Assembly: GCA_021737445.1 (NCBI GenBank)
Contig: JAIPDY010000066.1
Span: forward strand, 1-14,618
DNA from: Desulfotignum sp.
Lineage (GTDB): Bacteria; Desulfobacterota; Desulfobacteria; Desulfobacterales; Desulfobacteraceae
DNA: 14,618 bases
Direction: 5' to 3'
In this document: positions 7,261 to 12,945 of the stretch, one piece after another
Position numbering within the stretch: the first letter of the stretch is position 1
How the letters are laid out: every line of letters begins with the position of its first letter
The notes under the pieces: generated by a model
What the model saw: the letters and a program-made list of their open reading frames with translations, nothing else
Database searches by the model: none
Told to the model about the DNA's origin: nothing
Made by a program: the position numbers and the translations under genes

Positions 7261-7773
7261 TCAGCTTTTCTGCCGGCATGATGCCATGACCGAGGTGATC
7301 CGATCCTGGATGAAGTCTTTGGCTGCGGCAATGGTTTTGTCAGATACCTGCGGCACACTGCCGGCCAGATCGGCGACATGGGCTTCATCCATGTCTGCTG
7401 TTTTTGATACCGCAAAGGTGTCCACCTCACCGTCCCGGGCGAGAAGTCCGCATCCGCCTGCCACGCCGATGAATTCATCTTTGTGAAAAATGGGGACCAC
7501 CAGTTTGATCAGGCCGGCATCACATTCCTCCACCACGGGTTTGCGTGCGTTTTCTGCCATGGCGGCCATGTTCATATGGGCTGTGGAGCAGATGAATGTC
7601 TGTCCTTTTTCAGTTGATTTGATGGCAGGGCAAAGCTGATTGGAAAAATTTTTCACCTTGGTGATGCGCACCCCATCAGGGGTGAATACAGATCCCTGGA
7701 AGTTGAATTTTTCAAACAGTTCCTGTTCCAGCGCTTCCCAGGTTTCCACGGGGCAGATATCTAAAAGGGTCAT
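7261..7773 (-). CDS. Stand-alone PocR-domain sensory protein
   Basis: This 170-residue protein consists of essentially one PocR sensory domain. It has four conserved cysteines, Cys48 (QLCPAI), Cys62 (FICSTAH), Cys84 (VEECDAG) and Cys108 (GGCGLL), together with the family stretch LIKLVVPIFHKDEFIGVAGG. In the propanediol regulator PocR and in many kinases this domain senses small molecules and is fused to an output domain. Here there is no DNA-binding, kinase or membrane segment, so it would have to act through a partner or as a ligand- or metal-binding protein. The cysteine set suggests metal or redox sensing. Start ATG at 7773 is preferred over an upstream in-frame TTG (7788) because AGGA lies 7 bp before it. 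It heads an apparent operon with the RNA methyltransferase. Confidence 0.85.
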   Translation of the reverse strand: MTLLDICPVETWEALEQELFEKFNFQGSVFTPDGVRITKVKNFSNQLCPAIKSTEKGQTFICSTAHMNMAAMAENARKPVVEECDAGLIKLVVPIFHKDEFIGVAGGCGLLARDGEVDTFAVSKTADMDEAHVADLAGSVPQVSDKTIAAAKDFIQDRITSVMASCRQKS

Positions 7774-7808
7774 GTTGTATTCCTGCAAGGTTAAGTTAAA
7801 ATATGGGT

Positions 7809-7837
7809 ATTTTATTTAAAAGCGGCAGACAAGTCAA
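7809..7837 (-). promoter_or_regulatory. Strong sigma-70-type promoter of the PocR gene
   Basis: On the minus strand TTGACT (7832-7837) is followed by exactly 17 bp and TAAAAT (7809-7814), each one mismatch from consensus. The expected start site near 7802 gives a leader of about 30 nt before the ATG at 7773, including the AGGA ribosome binding site. Confidence 0.65.
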
Positions 7838-7838
7838 T

Positions 7839-7869
7839 ATGCCTGCTGTACCGGCTGATCAAAAGACCC
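7839..7869 (-). repeat. 31-bp direct repeat, proximal copy (candidate operator)
   Basis: This copy matches the copy at 7902-7932 at 28 of 31 positions. The shared core on the plus strand includes GTACCGGCTGATCAA apart from one flanking change. It begins 1 bp upstream of the -35 box of the PocR gene, a typical activator position. No regulator for it is identified. Confidence 0.7.
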
Positions 7870-7901
7870 GATTCTGGCGGTAACAGTTGGTCACAAACTT
7901 C

Positions 7902-7932
7902 ATGCCTGCGGTACCGGCTGATCAAGTGACCC
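7902..7932 (-). repeat. 31-bp direct repeat, distal copy (candidate operator)
   Basis: This second copy of the repeat starts 63 bp from the first, close to six turns of B-DNA, so both would face the same side of the helix. It contains GGTACC and TGATCA palindromes. Two copies with imperfect identity and no cas genes do not make a CRISPR array. Confidence 0.7.
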
Positions 7933-8226
7933 CCCGGCACTGGTGGTTGAATGCAGCGGTGAGCAGAAATGAAATTTCCAGGCCTGGTTCCTCCATGCAC
8001 AGGGGAATCTGCAAAGAGGAGTGGTATCCGGAATCACTTGCACAACGAAAATATAAATAACAATCATGGTCTGAGAGACCACAACAAATGATGAAAGTAT
8101 AAGCAGTCAGGTATTATCTTAAAACTTAACACTTAACACTTAAAACTTTCATATAAACGAAGCAGGGCCAGGGATCTCTTAAAAAGCGGAAACCCTGAAC
8201 AGGAAGGGGCGGCATCCTGATCATCA

Positions 8227-8586
8227 TTACCAGTGACCTTCGGTGTTGGGGGTGGAAGAGAAGGTAAATTCTCCGGCCTTGAAACGTTCCACAGCTGATT
8301 GCACCGTGCCGGAGACATCATTGGCCACCTTGACTCCGGCCGCATCCAGGGTTTTGAAGGCATTGGGGCCGCAGAAGCCGGTCAAGAGGATGTCAGCGCC
8401 TTTGTCGCACACGGCGGCGGCGGCCTGGATACCTGCCCCTTTAAAGGCATCCTTGTTGGCGGCATTGTCGATCACCTCGACAGCCAGGGTATCGGTATCC
8501 ACCACCAGGATATAGGATGCCCGGCCAAAGCGCGGGTCCACGTCTGAAGACAGATCCGGGCCGGTGGAAGAGACGGCAAGTTTCAT
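8227..8586 (-). CDS. ORP/MTH1175-like small metal-cofactor protein (NifX/NifB C-terminal family)
   Basis: This 119-residue protein is a single dinitrogenase iron-molybdenum cofactor biosynthesis (NifX/MTH1175) domain. Family features are KLAVSSTG at the start, DPRFGRASYILVVD (17-30), the loop GAGIQAAAAV (50-59), and TGFCGPNAFKTLDAAGVKV (69-87) with Cys72; Cys60 is the only other cysteine. Its length and sequence style match the Desulfovibrio orange protein ORP, a soluble protein that binds an unusual Mo-Cu-sulfide cluster. Whether this copy binds that cluster is not shown by sequence. It is the last gene of a five-gene leftward operon with two MinD-type ATPases, 9 bp after a second protein of the same family, with AAGGAGG 5 bp before the ATG. 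Confidence 0.87.
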   Translation of the reverse strand: MKLAVSSTGPDLSSDVDPRFGRASYILVVDTDTLAVEVIDNAANKDAFKGAGIQAAAAVCDKGADILLTGFCGPNAFKTLDAAGVKVANDVSGTVQSAVERFKAGEFTFSSTPNTEGHW

Positions 8587-8595
8587 GGGGCCTCC

Positions 8596-8976
8596 TTAAT
8601 GTCCGCCGCCGCCGCAGACCTGGTCGTTGCTGATTTCCGGCAGGTTGCCGGCAATAAGATCCATGACCACCGGTTCGATGTCCGGGCGCTGGTCATCATG
8701 GTACACATCGATCCCCACCTGGCGGAATCCCATCAAAGGCCGCATGCCGATGCCCCCCACGATCAGGGCGTTGACCCTGTGTTCTGACAGCAGGTTCACA
8801 GGCACCATGCACCCTCCCTGGACATGCTCCTGGTTGGCCAGGGTGGAAACCCCGGTGATTTTACCATCTTCCACATCCACAAAAGTGAATACGTCACAAT
8901 GTCCGAAATGGCCGGCCCGGGTACCGTTGAGGCCGCCCTGGCCATTGGACGGGATAGCGATCCTTCCGTTTTTCAT
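8596..8976 (-). CDS. NifX/MTH1175-family protein with C-terminal CGGGGH motif
   Basis: This 126-residue protein belongs to the same family as its downstream neighbour but to another subgroup. It has RIAIPSNGQGGLNGTRAGHF near the start, then GHCDVFTFVD with Cys27, HVQGGCMVPVNLL with Cys56, and VNALIVGGIGMRPLMGF. It ends in a glycine-rich Cys-Gly-Gly-Gly-Gly-His tail (Cys121, His126). That tail is a recurring feature of such proteins next to MinD/Mrp ATPases and probably helps bind a metal or Fe-S cluster. Its stop codon is within the Shine-Dalgarno sequence of the next gene. AAGGAG precedes its own ATG by about 6 bp. Two different NifX-family proteins side by side suggest a heteromeric complex or a donor-acceptor pair for a cofactor. 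Confidence 0.9.
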   Translation of the reverse strand: MKNGRIAIPSNGQGGLNGTRAGHFGHCDVFTFVDVEDGKITGVSTLANQEHVQGGCMVPVNLLSEHRVNALIVGGIGMRPLMGFRQVGIDVYHDDQRPDIEPVVMDLIAGNLPEISNDQVCGGGGH

Positions 8977-9005
8977 ATGATCTCCTTAATATATTTTTTT
9001 TAAAG

Positions 9006-9899
9006 TTACATCAGCCGGTCCACGGCCATGGCAGGATGGGCCATCACCGCGTGCCAGATATCTTTGGTTGCCCGGGCAGCCGGGCAGTGTTCATCGTACT
9101 CCACCAGGGTTTTGATCTGTATCATCGCCCTGGTAAAGGCCGGGTCAAAAGGGATTTTTCCTGCCATCTCCAGGTGTCTGTCCCGGGCGATGGCTTCGAT
9201 CTCCCGGGTCTGGCCGGGATTCAGGTCAAACTTGTTGATACACACCATGGCCGGGACCTTGAAATGGGCGGCCAGATCCGCCACCCGTTTCATGTCGTGG
9301 ATACCGGACACCGAGGGTTCAGCCACAATGAGAACGGCGCCGGCCTGGCCCATGCTGGCGATCACCGGGCATCCGATGCCTGGCGGGCCGTCTGTGAGGA
9401 TCAGATCGATGTGCTTTTCCCTGGCCTGTTTTCTGGCCTGCTCCCGCACCAGGGCCACCAGGCGGCCGGAGTTTTCTTCGGCAATGCCCAGGCGGGCATG
9501 GACCATGGGGCAGAACCGGGTGTTTGACACAAACCACTGGCCGCAGGTTTTTTGTGGAAAATCGATCGCTTTTTCCGGACACAGGTCCACGCACACCCCG
9601 CAGCCTTCGCAGTCCAGGGTGTCCACCCGGAATGTGTTGTCAACCGCCTGGACAGCATTGAACCGGCACAGGTCAAAACAGGTGCCGCAGGCCGTGCAGA
9701 TCTCCTGGTTGATCACCGCTTCATGGCCTCCCACAAAATCATGGGTCTGCTGAATGTCCGGGGCCATGATCAGGTGCAGGTCAGCCGCGTCCACATCAGC
9801 GTCACACAAAACAAGCGCGGGAGCAAGCCCTGCAAATGCAGCTGTGAGGCTGGTTTTGCCGGTGCCGCCTTTGCCGCTCAATATCACCAGTTCCTTCAT
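9006..9899 (-). CDS. MinD/Mrp-type ATPase with inserted 2[4Fe-4S] ferredoxin domain (second of pair)
   Basis: This 297-residue protein is a P-loop ATPase with the deviant Walker A motif GKGGTGKT (9-16) and the signature Lys10. The switch region is DADVDAADLHL, and TDGPPGIGCPVI serves as Walker B region. Between the P-loop and the rest lies a bacterial-type ferredoxin insert with two complete cluster motifs: Cys68, 71, 74, 78 and Cys97, 100, 103, 107. ATPases of this kind are common in archaea and sulfate reducers beside MTH1175/NifX proteins. In Desulfovibrio they belong to the ORP complex, and related Mrp/Nbp35 proteins carry Fe-S clusters. The gene overlaps its paralogue by 4 bp and lies 29 bp before the next gene. 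A role in assembling or delivering the metal cluster of the small proteins is inferred. Confidence 0.92.
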   Translation of the reverse strand: MKELVILSGKGGTGKTSLTAAFAGLAPALVLCDADVDAADLHLIMAPDIQQTHDFVGGHEAVINQEICTACGTCFDLCRFNAVQAVDNTFRVDTLDCEGCGVCVDLCPEKAIDFPQKTCGQWFVSNTRFCPMVHARLGIAEENSGRLVALVREQARKQAREKHIDLILTDGPPGIGCPVIASMGQAGAVLIVAEPSVSGIHDMKRVADLAAHFKVPAMVCINKFDLNPGQTREIEAIARDRHLEMAGKIPFDPAFTRAMIQIKTLVEYDEHCPAARATKDIWHAVMAHPAMAVDRLM

Positions 9900-10759
9900 T
9901 TGGCACCTGTATTGTCATCTGCCAGCCGGCAGATGTCGTTGTATAGTTGTTTAAATTTTTCTTTGTAATGCGGCCGGGCCGATATTATCAGATCGCCTTT
10001 GGAATAGGCAGTGGCGATCTTTCTGTCAAAGGGAATCTCCATGAGCACGCGCAGGTTTTTTTCCCGGGCATAGTCATACACGGCATCATCGCCCATGCCG
10101 GCCCGGTTGATGATAAGCCCGTGGGGGATTCCCAGGAGCCGCACGGTTTCCACTGCCAGTTTCAGGTCATTGAGTCCGAACGGGGTGGGTTCTGTGACCA
10201 GCACAACAAAATCGGTGTCTTTCATGGCGGCAATGACCGGACAGGAGGTGCCCGGCGGCGCGTCAATCAGGGTGAGGCCCCCAGGACCGGCCCCATGGGT
10301 TTTCACCCTGCGGACCACTGGCGGCACCATGACCTGGCCGATATCCAGAAGACCCTGGCCAAATGCCAGGCCCGGAACAGAGCAGGTGCCTGTTTCCACC
10401 AGCCCCAGGACCCGTTCTTTTTTTGTGATCGCTTTTTCCGGGCAGATGATGCTGCATCCGCCGCAGGAGTGGCACAGTTCAGCAAAGGTGACCACGGTTT
10501 TGCCTGCCACGGCAATGGCGTTGAACCGGCAGATCTCCATGCATTTTCTGCACAAAGTGCACCGGTCCGGATCGATTTCAGGCACGGGGGCAATCACCTT
10601 TTCACTATGGGTGACAGCCGGATGCAAAAACAGATGCAGGTTGGGTTCTTCCACATCACAGTCCAGCACTGTGACAGGCGGGTCAACCGATGCGGCCAGG
10701 CCGGCTGCCACCGTGGTTTTGCCGGTGCCGCCCTTGCCGCTGGCAATGCTGATTATCAT
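9896..10759 (-). CDS. MinD/Mrp-type ATPase with inserted 2[4Fe-4S] ferredoxin domain (first of pair)
   Basis: This 287-residue protein has the same architecture as the downstream paralogue. It has deviant Walker A GKGGTGKTT (8-16), switch region DCDVEEPNLHLFL, and an inserted ferredoxin with Cys67, 70, 73, 77 and Cys96, 99, 102, 106. LIDAPPGTSCPVI is the Walker B region. The two are clearly divergent, so this is an old pair that may work as a heterodimer, as MinD-family ATPases function as dimers. The start is ATG at 10759 with AAAGGA about 10 bp upstream, and the end overlaps the next start (ATGA), so translation is coupled. It lies 28 bp after the degenerate receiver gene. Confidence 0.92.
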   Translation of the reverse strand: MIISIASGKGGTGKTTVAAGLAASVDPPVTVLDCDVEEPNLHLFLHPAVTHSEKVIAPVPEIDPDRCTLCRKCMEICRFNAIAVAGKTVVTFAELCHSCGGCSIICPEKAITKKERVLGLVETGTCSVPGLAFGQGLLDIGQVMVPPVVRRVKTHGAGPGGLTLIDAPPGTSCPVIAAMKDTDFVVLVTEPTPFGLNDLKLAVETVRLLGIPHGLIINRAGMGDDAVYDYAREKNLRVLMEIPFDRKIATAYSKGDLIISARPHYKEKFKQLYNDICRLADDNTGAK

Positions 10760-10787
10760 GTTATGTCCATCCTTTGTTTTCCATAAC

Positions 10788-11171
10788 TCACAGCAGCCTT
10801 ATCTTTTTCATGCAGGCCACCAGGTTTTCTCCGTTTTGTTCTGTGGGGGATTCAGGCAGCTGCATCAACACGCCGAATCCCTCGAACGCGTCATGAAACG
10901 CTTTGGCTGACAGAGAACTGACTGCCGCAAAATTGGTCATGGGGCTTATGGAGATGACCTGTTCCACAAGGGTGCGGCCGGTCATGTCTTCTAAAAGTTC
11001 ATCGGTTATCAGCAGATCCACGGACCGGCCGGCCTCCCTGGCGGTTGAGACCGCATCCAGGGCTGCGGTGCCGTTGTCCGCCCAAATGATGGTCACGGGA
11101 TGCTGCCCGAGAACCGATTCTATCTCTTTTAATTTCCGGCGGTGCGGTCCCGCCATCAGCACATCTATCAT
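10788..11171 (-). CDS. Degenerate CheY-like receiver protein, first gene of the ORP-type operon
   Basis: This protein of 127 residues has the size and alternating strand-helix pattern of a single receiver domain. The Asp at the phosphoacceptor position (Asp57 in DLLITDELL) and a Ser at the switch position (VSS) are kept. The acidic pair that binds Mg2+ at the end of the first strand is missing (MAGPHRR instead of DD), and the conserved Lys before Pro is Gln104 (MQLPES). It therefore probably cannot be phosphorylated in the usual way and may act as a protein-binding module. Two ATG codons in tandem (11174 and 11171) follow GAGGAG; the second has the better spacing and is chosen. It lies about 100 bp downstream of a sigma-54 promoter and leads the leftward operon. 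Confidence 0.82.
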   Translation of the reverse strand: MIDVLMAGPHRRKLKEIESVLGQHPVTIIWADNGTAALDAVSTAREAGRSVDLLITDELLEDMTGRTLVEQVISISPMTNFAAVSSLSAKAFHDAFEGFGVLMQLPESPTEQNGENLVACMKKIRLL

Positions 11172-11273
11172 CACATCTCCTCAGATTTCTGAACCAGATT
11201 CCCGAAACCTTTGGGTGCCGGCGCTGTTTGAGCTGCCGGTACGCAGTGTCCGGGTTGTCATCATGAGGGATAT

Positions 11274-11289
11274 AGCAATCTGTGTGCCA
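11274..11289 (-). promoter_or_regulatory. Sigma-54 promoter of the leftward ORP-type operon
   Basis: The minus strand reads TGGCACACAGATTGCT, a full match to the -24/-12 consensus TGGCAC-N5-TTGC(A/T). The GG (11288-11287) and GC (11276-11275) elements have the required 10-bp gap. Transcription would start near 11263, about 90 nt before the first start codon. Sigma-54 control requires an NtrC-type activator, which is not encoded in this window. Confidence 0.88.
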
Positions 11290-11321
11290 GACTGTTGCAA
11301 TGGCCGGATAAAAACCGATTC

Positions 11322-11334
11322 AATCAATATTTCA
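11322..11334 (+). promoter_or_regulatory. Possible IHF binding site
   Basis: AATCAATATTTCA matches the IHF consensus WATCAANNNNTTR except for one base in the final TTR. It lies about 35 bp upstream of the -24 element of the leftward promoter, where IHF commonly bends DNA for sigma-54 activation. A short AT-rich match like this can occur by chance. Confidence 0.35.
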
Positions 11335-11510
11335 AATGGGTTGTCCGGATATGTTCGTCCACTGGTCTGTGATGCCGGCAAAAACAGGGGGCAGATGGTT
11401 GCAGATGTGCGACCCGGGGTATCGCTTTTGGTTCGGTCTGGCGCTTTTTGTAAGCATGCCCTACCCCCTGTCAAACGGGGCGGACCGGTGAGACCACCCC
11501 CCGCCCCCCG

Positions 11511-11535
11511 CCACGGGTCTTTACAGAATCCGTGG
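11511..11535. promoter_or_regulatory. Inverted repeat between the divergent promoters
   Basis: CCACGG (11511-11516) and CCGTGG (11530-11535) form a perfect 6-bp inverted repeat with a 13-bp centre. Outside it, CGCCCCCC (11502-11509) could pair with GGGGGGCG (11549-11556). It may be an activator binding site or a folded structure in the shared regulatory region. It lies about 27 bp upstream of the rightward -24 element. Confidence 0.35.
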
Positions 11536-11561
11536 AATAAATCTTGGGGGGGGGCGTGCGG

Positions 11562-11577
11562 CGGCATAATGTTTGCT
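11562..11577 (+). promoter_or_regulatory. Sigma-54 promoter of the rightward kinase-HdrA operon
   Basis: CGGCATAATGTTTGCT has GG at 11563-11564 and GC at 11575-11576 with the required 10-bp gap, and GGCA and TTGCT agree with the -24/-12 consensus. The predicted start near 11588 leaves a leader of about 33 nt including the GGAGG site (11611-11615). It is weaker than the leftward promoter because the -24 box is CGGCAT rather than TGGCAC. Confidence 0.65.
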
Positions 11578-11620
11578 TTATTATTGGGAATATGAGGAAA
11601 CGGCGCCAATGGAGGTGCAA

Positions 11621-12931
11621 ATGTCAGACTCCTGTAACGTTCCGGCAGATGCCGGATCTGCTGCCTGTGTCCGGCCGGACAATGCCGGAGAAGCATGGAA
11701 AATCCTTGTTATTGACGATGAACCTGATGTCCGGGAGATCATGGCCATCAGCCTTGAGGATGCAGGTTATCAAACCATCAGTGCCCCTGACGGCGAAACC
11801 GGTCTCAGAGAGCTGGCGGCCCATTCCCCCCAGATCCTGATCACCGATATCAAAATGCCCGGCATGAGCGGGCTTGAGGTGCTTGAAAAAGCCAGGCAGA
11901 TCCGGCCAGACACCCAGGTGATCATCACCACCGGGTTTGCAGATATCAAAAAAGCAATCACTGCCCTGCAAAACGATGCTTCCGATTTTATCACCAAACC
12001 TGTGGATGACACCACCCTGCATCTGGCATTGAAAAGGGCCATGCAGCGGTACAGGGACAGAAAAGAGCTGGCTGACTACACCCGGCTGCTGGAACAGACA
12101 GTTTTAAACCAGGAAAAGATCCTTCACCAGGAAAAAATGATGTCCCTGGGCCGCCTGGCCGCCAGCATGGTCCATGAGATCAACAATCCCCTGTCAGGGA
12201 TCTTAAACTATATCCGGCTCATGATCCGGCTCACTGAAAAGCCAGGGTGGGATGATGCTGCCCGGGACCGGTTCAAAAATTATCTGGCTGTCATCAACCA
12301 GGAAACCCAGCGCTGTGCAGACCTGGTATCAGGGCTGCTTGCGTTTTCCAGAAAATCAGGCCCCGGATCCTGCCTGGTGGATATCTGTGAACTGCTCGAT
12401 TACAGCCTGAAGCTGTGCAACCATAAACTGGAACTGTCTGACATCATTCTGGAGAGATCGTGTCAGCCTGATATCCCGAGGGTTTCAGGGGATTTCAACC
12501 AGCTCCAGCAGTGCTTGATCAACCTGATCTTCAACAGCATCGATGCGATCGGTGCAGGTGACGGCACTGCTGATATGCCCGGGCCTGATTCCGGGGGCAC
12601 CTGCGCGGGTGTCTCCGGAAGGCCCGGGCCCGAACCCCGGGGCCGGATATGGGTAAACGGGTATAAAGATGAAAACCAGGTGTGCATCCAGGTTAAAGAC
12701 AATGGCAGAGGCATATCGCCTGACCACCTGCCCTGTATTTTTGAGCCGTTTTTCACCACCAAAGACCACGGGCACGGAGTGGGGCTGGGATTGTCCACGG
12801 TGTACGGCATCATTGAACACCACAGCGGCACCATTGCAGTAAAAAGCACCCCGGGCCGGGGGACCTGTTTCACCATCAGGCTGCCTGCTGCGGACAGGGC
12901 AGCACCGGCAGAAGAAACCAGTAATGTTTGA
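11621..12931 (+). CDS. Receiver-histidine kinase (NtrB-like kinase core)
   Basis: This 436-residue cytoplasmic protein has an intact receiver domain (about 26-140) with Asp32-Asp33, phosphoacceptor Asp76 in ILITDIKMPG, Thr103 and Lys126. A short coiled coil (about 140-172) leads to a HisKA domain with His185 in MVHEINNPLSG. The HATPase domain has N box residues in NLIFNSIDAIGA (301-312), DNGRG (360-364), the F box FEPFFTTK (374-381) and the G box GVGLGLS (386-392). A Gly/Pro-rich insert lies at about 313-340. The HEINNPLSG motif is typical of kinases that partner NtrC-type sigma-54 activators. The start at 11621 is chosen because GGAGG lies 5 bp upstream. There is no membrane segment, so input probably comes by phosphotransfer or protein contact. 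It is followed after 14 bp by the HdrA-like gene. Confidence 0.93.
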   Translation: MSDSCNVPADAGSAACVRPDNAGEAWKILVIDDEPDVREIMAISLEDAGYQTISAPDGETGLRELAAHSPQILITDIKMPGMSGLEVLEKARQIRPDTQVIITTGFADIKKAITALQNDASDFITKPVDDTTLHLALKRAMQRYRDRKELADYTRLLEQTVLNQEKILHQEKMMSLGRLAASMVHEINNPLSGILNYIRLMIRLTEKPGWDDAARDRFKNYLAVINQETQRCADLVSGLLAFSRKSGPGSCLVDICELLDYSLKLCNHKLELSDIILERSCQPDIPRVSGDFNQLQQCLINLIFNSIDAIGAGDGTADMPGPDSGGTCAGVSGRPGPEPRGRIWVNGYKDENQVCIQVKDNGRGISPDHLPCIFEPFFTTKDHGHGVGLGLSTVYGIIEHHSGTIAVKSTPGRGTCFTIRLPAADRAAPAEETSNV

Positions 12932-12945
12932 AAAAAGGGAAATCC

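Larger units (their letters stand above)
7774..8226. other. 453-bp intergenic region upstream of the PocR gene
   Basis: I find no credible gene here; two minus-strand frames of about 60 codons lack recognisable motifs and overlap repeats. The left end holds the promoter and paired 31-bp repeats of the PocR gene. The middle holds a small hairpin TGGTCT-GAG-AGACCA (8067-8081). The right end holds tandem heptamers ACTTAAC, ACTTAAC, ACTTAAA (8124-8144). I see no convincing terminator after the operon that ends at 8227. Confidence 0.6.

Noticed and set aside
7254..7478. N-terminal extension of the RNA methyltransferase frame to 7478
   Set aside because: It overlaps the PocR coding region in another frame, shows no family similarity, and the methyltransferase sequence is complete from 7253.
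7839..7932. Two 31-bp repeats with a 32-bp spacer resembling a minimal CRISPR array
   Set aside because: Only two copies with three mismatches, no cas genes, no leader, and the repeats abut a promoter; an operator pair fits better.
9947..10786. 279-codon plus-strand open frame
   Set aside because: Antisense to the first MinD-type ATPase, whose motifs are complete on the minus strand; no recognisable domain.
11437..11455. Plus-strand TGGCGC sequence resembling another sigma-54 promoter
   Set aside because: The -12 position reads AA instead of GC at the required distance.
11181..11696. 171-codon minus-strand open frame across the divergent intergenic region
   Set aside because: Low-complexity Pro/Gly/Arg composition, no motif, and it would cover both sigma-54 promoters and the start of the kinase gene.
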